Counted from the stretch's first letter, positions 1 to 9,101 are shown. The stretch is DNA of 64,000 nt from Geojedonia sp051814705 (GCA_051814705.1 JBPWQW010000001.1:124001-188000); one strand, 5' to 3'. Numbers and translations: made by a program. The notes: generated from the sequence alone by a model not told the origin.

Positions 1-360
1 CATGACTGCCAACCCTGTGGTAATACTAAACACTTTAGCATCGGGAAATTTGGTTCTCGAATGTTCAAACACTTTATGTTTGATTTGTTTGGCAATTCCA
101 ACCCCTCTATAATCCGGATGCACAATCAACCCTGAGTTTGCAACAAATTTGCCATGCCCCCATTTTTCAATATAGCAAAAACCAACAAATTTATCGCCAT
201 CTAAGGCAATAACGGCATTGCCATTTTCCATTTTGGAAGTGATATATTCTGGAGTGCGTCTAGCAATTCCAGTGCCTCTAACATTCGCTGATTCCGCTAT
301 GGTTTCGCAAATAACAGGAGCATAAATACTATGTGATTTATCGGCAATAATAATTTTCAT
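1..360 (-). CDS. GNAT family N-acetyltransferase (5' part, cut by window edge)
   Basis: The first 120 codons read leftward from ATG at 358-360 with no stop before the window edge. Residues about 80-95 carry HPDYRGVGIAKQIK, the R-x-x-G-x-G/A acetyl-CoA pyrophosphate-binding loop of the GNAT fold. It is preceded by a beta strand ending in GLIV, as usual in motif A. The N-terminus (MKIIIADKSHSIYAPVIC) has no signal peptide, so the enzyme is cytoplasmic. The sequence resembles the stand-alone GNAT proteins that flavobacteria keep beside arginine biosynthesis genes and that are proposed N-acetylglutamate synthases. The neighbouring gene is outside the window, so that role is only an inference. Family is sure, substrate is not. 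Confidence 0.85.
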   Translation of the reverse strand, partial: MKIIIADKSHSIYAPVICETIAESANVRGTGIARRTPEYITSKMENGNAVIALDGDKFVGFCYIEKWGHGKFVANSGLIVHPDYRGVGIAKQIKHKVFEHSRTKFPDAKVFSITTGLAVM

Positions 361-904
361 CTGTGTTTTAAATATAATATTATCAATAATCTAATGAAAT
401 CTTTCGACTTCAGTGGTTTTGAATTTTTAAAATTAATAAAGACTTTTGAATTTTATAAAAAAGAAACCGGACACACCTTAGTTTCAGAACTTAACCGTAC
501 CCTTACGGGCGACGTAGCAAACTATTGCGCATTGGATAAGTGTTATTAAAATTAATAACTAAATTTTGAAAGACTACTATTTGTGCTGATTTATTCAAGG
601 TGAAAAATAAAAAATTACGTAATTACTATATTGCCGAAAAGTATAAGCATTAGCGGCGGCGTTTGCTTAGGGGCAAACTGGGGACTGAGATACGTTTTTT
701 ATTTTTTAATGAATACATGCTGTAAAACTAAAAATTAATTCGTTTAAATGTTCAAAAGACTATCCTTTTTTAAAATTATTATCAAATTCATATTTTAAGG
801 GCCAATAATTTTTTATATACCATAATTTATTCATCATATAATAAAAAAAATGGAACGCGTAAAAAACACTTCCCATTTAAATAGCCTCTTTAAAGCCTTC
901 TGAA
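361..904. other. Intergenic region with palindrome and GC-rich patch
   Basis: No convincing gene lies in these 544 bp. A perfect 12-bp palindrome AATTACGTAATT is at 613-624. A strikingly GC-rich patch at about 650-703 sits in otherwise very AT-rich DNA. It contains a small hairpin, GTTTGC/GCAAAC at 661-666 and 673-678 with a 6-nt loop. A 51-codon open frame on the plus strand (394-549) has no recognisable domain or ribosome-binding signal. The patch could be a relic of a mobile or repeated element or a structured RNA; I cannot decide from the sequence. Confidence 0.5.
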
Positions 905-1663
905 CTAAAGCTCTATAATTTTAATATTTCTAAAGGACACCTGAAATCCATGGTCTTGCAAACCAATATGGCCGGTATGGTGCATTCCAAAACCTTCCCA
1001 TCCTTTAAATTTAGAATTGGCAATCATGGCATCCCAAACTTCGCCTTGAACTGGAAACGTGAAGGCTTCTTGACCGTTAAAACTCACTTTTCCTTGGTTT
1101 GTATTATGATTGATTTCCAACACACACAAATTCCATTCGCCAGCGGGTTTAACCAATTCTGGATCGCATGCAATCATATCGTATAATGACCCCGCTTTAT
1201 GAGTCCCTCCAGGGACAAATGAATCTGGGTGTTTGGCATTGTCCAATACTTGAATTTCAGGACCGGTTTGGTAAGCTTCATTAAATTTGGGGTCTTCAAA
1301 AACACTCCAAAAAATGCCGCTATTGCCTCCTTCCGAAATTTTCCATTCTAAGGATAAAATGAAATTGGTATAGCTTTTTTTTGTGATGATATTCTTTCCA
1401 CTTCCACTTCCTGGTTTGCTCTTTTTATCTGGAGTGAAGACCATGGCACCATCTTCAATAGTCCATTCTGGATACATCCCCTCATTTAAATAGCCTCTCC
1501 AATTGTCAAATGATGTTCCGTCAAAAAGGGAGACCCATTCGGGTGCTGGTTCAGTTTCTTCTGCGTTCATAGCTTCAGTTTCTGTTTGTGTGGGTTCATT
1601 TTTTACTTGCTTACAGGCTGTAAACGCCATTGTAAACACCAATAAGAAAATTATAGCTTTCAT
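905..1663 (-). CDS. DUF1080 lipoprotein, 3-keto-disaccharide hydrolase family
   Basis: This 252-residue protein is predicted to be exported as a lipoprotein: a short hydrophobic signal ends in the lipobox FTAC with Cys17. An acidic linker follows (to about residue 42), then one DUF1080 domain filling the rest. Family hallmarks are visible: SLFDGTSFDNW near the start of the domain, GNSGIFW and PEIQVLDN in the middle, and GLQDHGFQVSFRNIKI at the C-terminus. DUF1080 proteins have a jelly-roll fold and are annotated as 3-keto-disaccharide hydrolases, which cleave glycosidic bonds after the sugar has been oxidised at C3. It is the last gene of the leftward block and lies 23 bp after a second DUF1080 gene. 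Family assignment is strong; the actual substrate is unknown. Confidence 0.88.
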   Translation of the reverse strand: MKAIIFLLVFTMAFTACKQVKNEPTQTETEAMNAEETEPAPEWVSLFDGTSFDNWRGYLNEGMYPEWTIEDGAMVFTPDKKSKPGSGSGKNIITKKSYTNFILSLEWKISEGGNSGIFWSVFEDPKFNEAYQTGPEIQVLDNAKHPDSFVPGGTHKAGSLYDMIACDPELVKPAGEWNLCVLEINHNTNQGKVSFNGQEAFTFPVQGEVWDAMIANSKFKGWEGFGMHHTGHIGLQDHGFQVSFRNIKIIEL

Positions 1664-1686
1664 ATTATTAATTCATTTTAGATGTA

Positions 1687-2484
1687 TTATAATTCTCTCA
1701 CCCAAATATTTCTATAGCTTACACCACTATTATCGCCATGATCCTGAAGTCTTATAGGCGCATTACCGTGCGCTTCATTTTTTGGCCAACCAATATATTC
1801 TGTAGTTCCCTTAATTTCAACATGATCTTGAATTAGAACCCCGTTGTGCAATACTGTAATAGTAGCCGATTTGGTTTTATTGCCATCTGTGTCAAATTTG
1901 GGAGCGTGATATATCATATCGTAAGTATTCCAATCCCCTGTTTTGGAAGAGGCCTTGGCAAGAGGAATAGATTGCTTGTAAATGGAACCTACCTGCCCAT
2001 TAACATAAGTGTCGTTATCATTATTGTCCAATACCTGAACCTCATATCTGTTTTGAAGAAAGATTCCACTATTACTTTTACTCTGATTTGTCCCTGTGTT
2101 TTCAGGTGACGAACGCCATTCAATATGCAATTGCACATCACCAAAATTTCTCTTAGTCTGGATATCCCCAGTTTTATCTTTAACGGTCATACTTCCATTC
2201 CAATTCAAATTCCATTTCACTGCAGTCGAATCTACGGCTGAAATCCATTCGTCAAAATTAGAGCCATTAAACAGCACAATGGCATCTGAAGGTATTTTAG
2301 TTTCGGGGTCTACAGTTACTACTTTCGGTTTTGGTTCCCAAATTTCAGTCTCCTCTGGTTTTGTTGGCTCGAGCTGTGAAGTTTCGATTGCTTCATTTAC
2401 AGGATTGTCAAGTGTTTTCTTTTCAACTTTTCTACAAGAATATATTAAAAAACATAAGCAAATTAGCGTAAGTACTCTTTTCAT
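1687..2484 (-). CDS. DUF1080 lipoprotein, 3-keto-disaccharide hydrolase family (second copy)
   Basis: This 265-residue lipoprotein has a signal peptide ending in IYSC (Cys17), a Glu/Pro-rich linker to about residue 65 and a single DUF1080 domain. Domain motifs are IVLFNGSNFDEW, SNSGIFLQNRYEVQVLDN and, at the end, PIRLQDHGDNSGVSYRNIWVREL. It has diverged widely from the DUF1080 neighbour downstream, sharing mainly the motif positions, so the two probably act on different linkages or sugars. It sits 20 bp after a sugar isomerase-like gene, consistent with one transcript. By family, it should hydrolyse 3-keto-glycosides in the periplasm or at the outer-membrane inner face. Function is inferred from family and context. 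Confidence 0.88.
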   Translation of the reverse strand: MKRVLTLICLCFLIYSCRKVEKKTLDNPVNEAIETSQLEPTKPEETEIWEPKPKVVTVDPETKIPSDAIVLFNGSNFDEWISAVDSTAVKWNLNWNGSMTVKDKTGDIQTKRNFGDVQLHIEWRSSPENTGTNQSKSNSGIFLQNRYEVQVLDNNDNDTYVNGQVGSIYKQSIPLAKASSKTGDWNTYDMIYHAPKFDTDGNKTKSATITVLHNGVLIQDHVEIKGTTEYIGWPKNEAHGNAPIRLQDHGDNSGVSYRNIWVREL

Positions 2485-2504
2485 TGGTTATAAATTTACG
2501 ATTG

Positions 2505-3560
2505 TTATAATCCTAATATTTGTTTTAGTTGTGCCTTGTTGATATCACCACCTGCAAAATTGTCAAATGCTTTGGTGGTGGCTTCAATAATATGCCTAGT
2601 TATAAATGGCGCGCCTTCTCTTGCACCTTGTTCAGGACTTTTAATAACGCATTCCCATTCCAATACAGCCCAAACGTCACAGCCATATTCTGTAAGTTTT
2701 GAAAATACCGTTTTAAAATCGACCTGACCATCGCCAGGAGAACGATAACGGCCCGCTCGATCCTTCCAATCGTTATAGCCTCCAAACGTCCCTTTTTTTC
2801 CTGTTGGATTGAACTCGGAATCTTTTACATGAAATACCTTAATAAATTCATGATAATGGTCTATATACTCTATATAATTTAATTGTTGAAGCACAAAATG
2901 GGATGGATCATATAATATATTAACGCGTTTATGATTTCCTGTTGCGGCCAAAAAGCGCTCAAAAGTATCGCCGTCATGAATGTCCTCTACAGGATGTACT
3001 TCATAACACACATCCACTCCATTTTCATCAAAGGCATTTAAGATGGGCAACCATCGATTGGCCAATTCCTTAAAGCCCATCTCCACCAAGCCTTTTGGCT
3101 GTTGAGGCCAAGGGTGAACAGCTGGCCATAATAGAGAGCCCGAAAATGTGGCGTGTGCCTTGGTTTTTAACCTGCGGCTAGCAATGGCGGCATTTTTCAT
3201 TTCTTGAATGGCCCAAGCCGTTCGTGCTTTAGGTTTTCCCTTTAAATGGTTTGGAGCAAAAACATCAAACAGGATATCATGAGCAGGATGTACGGCCACC
3301 AACTGACCTTGAATATGTGTTGATAATTCCGTTAGTTCTAATCCATACGAATTTATCTTGCCCAACAGCTCATCACAATAGGTTTGGCTTTCGGCCGCTT
3401 GGGTCAAATTTATCAAACGGGGATCCAAGGTTGGCATTTGTATACCTTTATATCCTAAATCGCTGGCCCATTTGCACAAACCGTCCAAGGAATTGAATGG
3501 GGCTTTGTCATCCATGAATTGTGCTAAAAAAATCGCTGGCCCTTTAATGGTCTTCATCAT
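2505..3560 (-). CDS. Sugar phosphate isomerase/epimerase-like TIM-barrel protein
   Basis: This 351-residue cytoplasmic protein has the xylose-isomerase-like TIM-barrel fold. Candidate metal ligands follow the family order: Glu in CYEVHPVEDIH, Asp and His in DPSHF, His/Asp in FHVKDSE, and a late Glu in AVLEWEC. It has no signal peptide. The ATG overlaps the stop of the upstream oxidoreductase gene by 4 bp (ATGA), indicating translational coupling. A second ATG follows immediately, so the true start may be one codon later. In known 3-keto-sugar pathways such a barrel protein (ThuB/IolE-like) partners a Gfo/Idh/MocA dehydrogenase. That is the likely role here, but the reaction is not proven by sequence. 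Confidence 0.85.
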   Translation of the reverse strand: MMKTIKGPAIFLAQFMDDKAPFNSLDGLCKWASDLGYKGIQMPTLDPRLINLTQAAESQTYCDELLGKINSYGLELTELSTHIQGQLVAVHPAHDILFDVFAPNHLKGKPKARTAWAIQEMKNAAIASRRLKTKAHATFSGSLLWPAVHPWPQQPKGLVEMGFKELANRWLPILNAFDENGVDVCYEVHPVEDIHDGDTFERFLAATGNHKRVNILYDPSHFVLQQLNYIEYIDHYHEFIKVFHVKDSEFNPTGKKGTFGGYNDWKDRAGRYRSPGDGQVDFKTVFSKLTEYGCDVWAVLEWECVIKSPEQGAREGAPFITRHIIEATTKAFDNFAGGDINKAQLKQILGL

Positions 3561-4702
3561 TCTACGTGTTCAATATTAACCCAAACATTTCCTTTTTGAT
3601 GGGATTCTACAGTTTTTTCAATAAAATTCATCCCTCTAACCCCATCAATAATCGTTGGGAATTCACCAGGATTATACGGTTCCTTCTGAATTGCTTTTGC
3701 AATCCCTTTATAAATATTGCCCATCGAATCAAAAATACCTTCAGGATGACCTGGTGGTAATTTGGTGCCTTCCAAAGACAATTCACTATTATAAGAATGT
3801 CCAGGTTTTAATACTCGCAAAGGTTTGCCGTCTTCCATCAAATATAAATAATTAGGATTCTCCTGTTCCCATTTTAAACCTGCTCGCTCACCATAAATCT
3901 TAACCACAAAGTTATTTTCTTCACCAGTTGCAATTTGACTGGTACAAATCACCCCTTTTACATTATTAGTACAACGCAATAGAACCGTACCGTCAATATC
4001 CATTTTATTGTCCTCGTACAGGTAATTTAAATCGGCCAAAACCGATTCAATTTTTAACCCCGAAACATATTCCAACATATCAAAAGCATGAGTTCCAATA
4101 TCCGCAATACAACAACTGATTCCCGATTTTTCAGGATTTAATCGCCAGGTCGTTGCACGTTTTTCTCTATCGTGAATTATTGGATTGATCCAACCTTGAT
4201 AATATTGGGCATCCATTTTTTGGATTTTTCCCAAAACGCCTTCTTTTACCATTTCCCGCATTTGCCTAACCATTGGATAACCCGTATAAGTATAGGTAAT
4301 CGCTAAAACCGTTTTCGCCATTTTCAGAGTTTCATGCAACACTTTGGCTTCTTCATAAGTGGTTGTCAAAGGTTTTTCGCAAATGACATTAAACCCGTTC
4401 TCCAATAGTTTTTTGGCCATTGGGAAGTGAAGAAAATTGGGCGTCAATATGGACACAACCTGCATCCTTTCACTAACAGGAAGCTTTAACTCTTCAGCAA
4501 TTAACGTATCAAAATCGACATAAACCCTGTTAGTGGGCAATCCAATTTTTTTAGCAAAACCAATATTATCTTCCCAAGCTGGATTGAAAACTCCCCCAAC
4601 AACTTGGTATTTATCATACATCGCCGAAGCGATACGATGCAGTACCCCAATGAGAGAATCACCTCCCCCTCCTAAAATTCCTAATCTTATTTTAGCACCC
4701 AT
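3557..4702 (-). CDS. Gfo/Idh/MocA family oxidoreductase (cytoplasmic)
   Basis: This 381-residue NAD(P)-dependent sugar oxidoreductase has an N-terminal Rossmann fold starting RLGILGGGGDSLIG (residues 5-18). The family EKP signature is in CEKPLTTT near residue 110, and a C-terminal alpha/beta substrate domain follows. The usual catalytic-region His is in DIGTHAFDML. No export signal is seen. The gene overlaps the downstream TIM-barrel gene by 4 bp and follows an MFS transporter gene by 14 bp, so uptake, reduction and isomerisation appear to be co-expressed. It probably reduces an imported keto sugar or oxidises a sugar using NAD(H). The exact substrate cannot be read from the sequence. Confidence 0.9.
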   Translation of the reverse strand: MGAKIRLGILGGGGDSLIGVLHRIASAMYDKYQVVGGVFNPAWEDNIGFAKKIGLPTNRVYVDFDTLIAEELKLPVSERMQVVSILTPNFLHFPMAKKLLENGFNVICEKPLTTTYEEAKVLHETLKMAKTVLAITYTYTGYPMVRQMREMVKEGVLGKIQKMDAQYYQGWINPIIHDREKRATTWRLNPEKSGISCCIADIGTHAFDMLEYVSGLKIESVLADLNYLYEDNKMDIDGTVLLRCTNNVKGVICTSQIATGEENNFVVKIYGERAGLKWEQENPNYLYLMEDGKPLRVLKPGHSYNSELSLEGTKLPPGHPEGIFDSMGNIYKGIAKAIQKEPYNPGEFPTIIDGVRGMNFIEKTVESHQKGNVWVNIEHVE

Positions 4703-4716
4703 GAATTTTAATTTTA

Positions 4717-5946
4717 TTACGCTTTATATTCAACATTTTCTTTTTTAAAGAATATGGCAAAAAACACCAATACCCCCATTGCAAATAAGGCTGGAAAAGC
4801 CCAGATGTCGTACCAGCTATGGGTTCCATCGGCCAATACATTTTTATCAGCTATTTGTCCAGCGACCCAAAATCCTATCAACATTCCGACACCGTAAGTT
4901 GCCAGTGTAATCAATCCTTGAGCTGCACTTTTTACTTTTTCTCCGGCTTTACTATCGGTATAAATTTGTCCTGAAACGAAGAAAAAATCATAACAAATGC
5001 CGTGTAATGCAATCCCTATAGCGAGCATGAAGAACAAATCTCCTGCATTTCCAAAGGTAAACAAGGCATATCGAATTCCCCAAGCCAGCATACCGAAAAG
5101 GATGGTTTTTTTAAATCCGAATTTTTTAAAGAAAAACGGCAACAACAACATAAACCCAACTTCGGAAATTTGACCCAAAGATGCCCATGCCGTAGAATCT
5201 TCAACTTTATACTCAGTTAAAAAAAGGCTTATATTCTGATAGTAAAAAGCTAATGGAATACAGATTAAAACCGAAGAAATAAAGAACACCAAAAAGTTTT
5301 TGTCTTTTAACAATTTCAAGGCATCCAAACCTAGGATTTCTGAAATGGACACTTTTTCCCCTTTAACTACTCGTGGCGGCGTTTTTGGTAAGGTAAAACT
5401 GAAAACTCCCAAAACTACGGACGCAATAGCTACCATAGTAAAGGTGTTGGACAACATTCCCGAAGCGATATTAGCTTCAGAATCCCATTTAAACACCAAG
5501 CTGATAATTAATCCAGCAATGATCCAACCAATGGTTCCAAAAACACGAACTATTGGAAAATCTTTAGTGGGATCTTTCATTTGGTTAAATGACACAGAGT
5601 TTACTAGAGCTAAGGTTGGCATATACGCGATCATATACCCCAATACATAAGGGTAAAATGTAGCAAATTCTGTAGATTTTGACATTTGGTACATTAATAC
5701 AGCACCAATAAGATGTAAAATACCCAGGATTTTTTCAGCATTAAAATAACGGTCTGCGATAAGCCCAATAATAAATGGCGCAATAATGGCTCCCCAAGAT
5801 TGTGTTGAAAATGCCATTCCTGTTTCAGCTCCTGTTGCGCTTAAATTATTCCCTAAAAACGAACCTAGGGTTACAAACCAGCCTCCCCATATAAAAAACT
5901 CGAGGAACATCATAAAGGACAATTGAAATTGAATTGATTTTTTCAT
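4717..5946 (-). CDS. MFS transporter, nucleoside-permease-like
   Basis: This 409-residue inner-membrane protein has about 12 hydrophobic segments. It starts with SIQFQLSFMMFLEFFIWGGWF, a first helix typical of the nucleoside:H+ symporter (NupG-like) branch of the major facilitator superfamily. A second landmark is IGLIADRYFNAEKIL after helix 2. Bacteroidota and Planctomycetota often carry such nupG-like transporters inside sugar-oxidation clusters with DUF1080, Gfo/Idh/MocA and TIM-barrel genes, as here. The likely cargo is therefore a sugar or keto sugar rather than a nucleoside. It is co-directional with its neighbours, 14 bp before the next gene. Confidence 0.85.
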   Translation of the reverse strand: MKKSIQFQLSFMMFLEFFIWGGWFVTLGSFLGNNLSATGAETGMAFSTQSWGAIIAPFIIGLIADRYFNAEKILGILHLIGAVLMYQMSKSTEFATFYPYVLGYMIAYMPTLALVNSVSFNQMKDPTKDFPIVRVFGTIGWIIAGLIISLVFKWDSEANIASGMLSNTFTMVAIASVVLGVFSFTLPKTPPRVVKGEKVSISEILGLDALKLLKDKNFLVFFISSVLICIPLAFYYQNISLFLTEYKVEDSTAWASLGQISEVGFMLLLPFFFKKFGFKKTILFGMLAWGIRYALFTFGNAGDLFFMLAIGIALHGICYDFFFVSGQIYTDSKAGEKVKSAAQGLITLATYGVGMLIGFWVAGQIADKNVLADGTHSWYDIWAFPALFAMGVLVFFAIFFKKENVEYKA

Positions 5947-5980
5947 ATAAGAGTGTCGTTAGTTTTGTTTTTATTCAGTT

Positions 5981-6970
5981 CTACTGCAACTTTAAAATTA
6001 ATTTTTTTGTGGCATTAATGCCCTCCGTTTCACTTAACCTGTCGCCTTCGTATTCTACTCCTATAAAACCTTTATAGCCGCCATCTTTTACAATTTGCAT
6101 CATTTTTTTGTAGTCTATAGTCGTCTCATTTCCATCCTGGTCAAAATCGTATGATTTAGCGCTAACCGCTTTAGCGTAAGGCATCATTTGCTCTACACCT
6201 TTATATCGGTCGTATTCTTCTATACATTTGGCGTTCCATAACTCACCGCCTTCGCGTTTTAAACAGAAGTTACCAAAATCGGGTAATACACCACAATTTG
6301 GCAGGTTTACACCCTCCATGACTTCTATAAGCACTGGTATATTTGATGATAAATATCCGTGATTTTCAACAATCACATCAATATTTTTGGCTTTGGCATA
6401 AGTCGCTAAGGCCTTTAAACTTTTAATGGATTGTTGCACCCAAACAGTCGGGTCCTCGCTTCCAAACAAGTTAACACGCACGTAATAGCACCCTAAAAAG
6501 GCAGCACCATCAATCCATTTTTTATGATTTTCTACCCCTTGTAGCCTGTCTTTTTCATTAGGCGACGCCAAATCACCTTCGTTGTCAACCATAATCCCTA
6601 TATTTTTTAAACCATTAGTCTCGCTTTTCATTTTTAAGGAATCCAAAACGCGCTGCAAAGCTGTTTTAGGGTCGGTACTCTTGCTATAAAATGGAGCATA
6701 AAGTTGGCTCACATACTCTAAGCCTTCAAAGCCCATCTCTTTTGCCTGAGATGCAAACAAAAACGGGTCGCCTTTCTGTTCAATAACAAATTTATGAAGT
6801 GACCATTGAGCCAGTGATAGCTTAAAAACTGGTTTGATGACTTCTTGAGTTGCATCTAAGGGCGTTTTAGCGCTTTTATCTTTATTAGCGTTCAGACAGC
6901 CAAAAAAAATGAGCAACAAAAGAAAGACTGTGATATTCGATATTTTTCTAGAAAGATCTGTTGTTTTCAT
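5981..6970 (-). CDS. Lipoprotein sugar isomerase/epimerase-like TIM-barrel protein
   Basis: This 329-residue protein has an N-terminal signal whose hydrophobic stretch ends in FFGC (Cys25), so it is probably a lipoprotein outside the cytoplasm. The rest is a xylose-isomerase-like TIM barrel: FKLSLAQWSLHKF at the start, VIVENHGYLS (Glu ligand), GVLPDFGNF (Asp), KAVSAKSYDFD and GFIGVEYEGDR (late Glu). An exported enzyme of this fold suggests that 3-keto-sugar chemistry occurs partly in the periplasm. It is the first gene of the leftward block, facing the GMC dehydrogenase genes across a 366-bp gap. Reaction unknown. Confidence 0.85.
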   Translation of the reverse strand: MKTTDLSRKISNITVFLLLLIFFGCLNANKDKSAKTPLDATQEVIKPVFKLSLAQWSLHKFVIEQKGDPFLFASQAKEMGFEGLEYVSQLYAPFYSKSTDPKTALQRVLDSLKMKSETNGLKNIGIMVDNEGDLASPNEKDRLQGVENHKKWIDGAAFLGCYYVRVNLFGSEDPTVWVQQSIKSLKALATYAKAKNIDVIVENHGYLSSNIPVLIEVMEGVNLPNCGVLPDFGNFCLKREGGELWNAKCIEEYDRYKGVEQMMPYAKAVSAKSYDFDQDGNETTIDYKKMMQIVKDGGYKGFIGVEYEGDRLSETEGINATKKLILKLQ

Positions 6971-7336
6971 TATGAATTCATTCTTTTAAATTTTAACAAT
7001 TGAAATTATAAAATCAATTTATCATTCTTGTGTATATGTATTCAGTGAATCAATTTAAATAAAATAGAAGCTTTAAAATACGAGCTCTGCTTTTTTTTGA
7101 CGATACTCTAAAGCTGTGCATTTTTCCAGTTTTTTAAAAACCGTTGAAAAATATTGGCTAGTTGAGAAACCGCTAAAAGCTATCCTTTGTTATCAGCTTC
7201 AAAAGGTGTTATTTTTTGTACATTTATCTTCGCTAAAAAAATTAAACATAATTAACATGCAAAATACCTAATTTAGCAATAAACCTATAAATTTACATAG
7301 ATTAAATTATCTATTTAACATTAAACTTTCCTATAA
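6971..7336. other. Divergent intergenic region with regulator relic and candidate promoter
   Basis: This 366-bp region separates the two divergent sugar-oxidation blocks. Positions 7073-7189 hold the minus-strand relic of an AraC-type regulator, listed separately. On the plus strand, TATCTTCG at 7225-7232 resembles the Bacteroidota -7 element (TAnnTTTG, one mismatch) about 105 bp before the GMC gene, but no good TTG -33 element lies at the expected distance. The rest is AT-rich without other structure I could support. Confidence 0.45.
7073..7189 (-). pseudogene. Relic of AraC-family transcriptional regulator (C-terminal HTH end)
   Basis: Reading leftward from 7189 to a TAA at 7073-7075 gives 38 codons. 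They contain IAFSGFSTSQYFSTVFKK followed by ALEYRQKK. This matches the last helix-turn-helix and the P-x-E-Y/F-R tail of AraC/XylS-family regulators (family pattern: IA-x3-GF-x-xxxYFS-x-x-FKK, then about 7 residues and EYR). An in-frame TAA directly precedes it at 7190-7192. No upstream DNA encodes the first HTH or a sensor domain, so only about one third of the DNA-binding domain survives. It lies between the two sugar blocks, exactly where a local regulator would sit. Presumably it is a decayed former regulator of this locus. Confidence 0.75.
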
Positions 7337-9058
7337 ATGAAAAATAACGCTTATAAAGTTTTAGAAGAAGAATACGACGCTATTGTGGTAGGTACTGGTA
7401 TTTCCGGTGGTTGGGCCGCCAAGGAACTTTGCGAAAATGGTTTAAAAACATTGGTTCTTGAACGGGGCAGAATGGTGAAACACATAGTGGATTATCCTAC
7501 TGCTAATCTAGACCCTTGGGACATGCCCAACGGCGGCACTCCTTCTAGAGAAACCAAAGAGCGCAAATTCAAACAAAACAGGAGTGGTTATACGACTAGG
7601 GAAGAATATCAACATTTTTTTGTAGATGATATTAAACACCCCTACAATGAAGTAAGGCGTTTTGACTGGATGCGTGGTTATCATGTCGGTGGGCGTTCGC
7701 TGACTTGGGGAAGGCAAAGTTATCGCTTAAGCGATATAGATTTTGAGGCCAATAAAAAAGATGGTATTGCCGTAGACTGGCCTGTGCGCTATAAAGATAT
7801 TGCACCTTGGTATGATCATGTTGAAGAGTACATTGGTGTTAGTGGGGAAAATTTAGGATTAAAACAATTACCAGATGGTAAGTTTTTAAAACCGATGAAT
7901 CTCAATTGTGTAGAGGAACATTTAAAAGGAAAAATGGCCGAAACCTTTAATGATAGAGTTTTGACTATTGGTAGAACGGCTCACATTACTGAAGGAACTA
8001 AACCCGGATTGGGTAGAAGTACCTGCCAATATAGAAATAGATGCATGAGAGGATGCCCCTTTGGAGCTTACTTTAGTAGCAACTCCTCTACACTTCCTGC
8101 TGCTGAAGCTACTGGCAACATGACTTTAAGGCCTAATTCCATTGTTCATCAAGTCATTTACGACGATACTACCAAAAAAGCAACTGGTGTCAAGGTTATT
8201 GATACCGAAACCAAAGAAGTTTTTGAATATAAGGCCAAAGTGATTTTCTTATGCGCATCGGCTATTGCTTCTGCATCCATTTTATTGCAATCAAAATCTG
8301 AACGTTTCCCTAATGGTTTAGGAAATGATAGTGGAGAATTGGGGCATAATATCATGGACCACCATTTTCAAGTTGGAGCATCGGCAAAAGCCGAAGGCTT
8401 TGAAGATAAAATCAGCAAAGGAAGAAGAGCCAATGGTATTTATATCCCTCGATTTAGGAATCTTGGTGGCGACACCGACCGAAAAGATTTTATTAGAGGC
8501 TATGGTTATCAAGGTGGCGCTTCAAGAGGAAACATTTCTGAATTGGTTGCCGAATTAAAATACGGTCCCGAGCTTAAGGAAGCCATTTTAAAACCTGGTG
8601 AATGGAGAATTGGTTTAACTGGTTTTGGCGAAACTTTACCCGACCATAAAAACAAGATGTATATGGATTATGAAAAATTGGATGAATGGGGTCTCCCAAC
8701 CGTAACTTTCGATGCCGATTTTGGAGAAAACGAATTGGCCATGCGTAAAGATATGATGGAACAAGCGGTTAAAATATTGGAAGCTGCAGGATTTAAAGAC
8801 GTACAGGGCTATGACAATGTTCAAGGTAGAGCCATGGGATTGGGCATCCATGAAATGGGTACTGCAAGAATGGGTAGAGATCCAAAAACCTCGGTTTTAA
8901 ACGGAAACAATCAAATTCATGCTTGTCCTAATGTATATGTCACAGATGGAGCCTTTATGACCTCGGCTGCATGTCATAATCCTTCTTTAGGTTATATGGC
9001 TTTTACAGCAAGAGCCGCCAATCACGCTGCCGAACAATTAAAAAAAGGAAACATTTAA
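7337..9058 (+). CDS. GMC family FAD oxidoreductase, glucoside 3-dehydrogenase-like catalytic subunit (copy 1)
   Basis: This 573-residue flavoprotein begins with YDAIVVGTGISGGWAAKEL (about residues 13-31), the GxGxxG FAD-binding motif, followed by LERG at the end of the second strand. Near residue 230 it has C-x5-C-x3-C (CQYRNRCMRGC, Cys230/236/240), like the Cys-rich segment of FAD-dependent glucose dehydrogenases that binds an iron-sulfur cluster. C-terminal GMC signatures are GIHEMGTARMG (catalytic His) and CHNPSLGYMAF (Asn). There is no signal peptide, so export would depend on the Tat-type partner encoded at 10832. A very similar copy follows after 43 bp. Given the DUF1080 hydrolases alongside, oxidation of a sugar or glycoside at C3 is the best inference. 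Confidence 0.9.
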   Translation: MKNNAYKVLEEEYDAIVVGTGISGGWAAKELCENGLKTLVLERGRMVKHIVDYPTANLDPWDMPNGGTPSRETKERKFKQNRSGYTTREEYQHFFVDDIKHPYNEVRRFDWMRGYHVGGRSLTWGRQSYRLSDIDFEANKKDGIAVDWPVRYKDIAPWYDHVEEYIGVSGENLGLKQLPDGKFLKPMNLNCVEEHLKGKMAETFNDRVLTIGRTAHITEGTKPGLGRSTCQYRNRCMRGCPFGAYFSSNSSTLPAAEATGNMTLRPNSIVHQVIYDDTTKKATGVKVIDTETKEVFEYKAKVIFLCASAIASASILLQSKSERFPNGLGNDSGELGHNIMDHHFQVGASAKAEGFEDKISKGRRANGIYIPRFRNLGGDTDRKDFIRGYGYQGGASRGNISELVAELKYGPELKEAILKPGEWRIGLTGFGETLPDHKNKMYMDYEKLDEWGLPTVTFDADFGENELAMRKDMMEQAVKILEAAGFKDVQGYDNVQGRAMGLGIHEMGTARMGRDPKTSVLNGNNQIHACPNVYVTDGAFMTSAACHNPSLGYMAFTARAANHAAEQLKKGNI

Positions 9059-9101
9059 CCTCAAATTAAAAGTGCTGATTCCAGATATTAGCTTACAGTA
9101 A

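Noticed and set aside
394..549. 51-codon plus-strand open frame after the GNAT gene
   Set aside because: No ribosome-binding signal, promoter, recognisable domain or conserved context; it lies in a region with other non-coding structure.
5300..5650. 116-codon plus-strand frame opposite the MFS gene
   Set aside because: Antisense to a well-supported gene, with composition that mirrors it; similar long antisense frames over gapN, ilvC, ilvD, gltB and pdhB were dismissed for the same reason.
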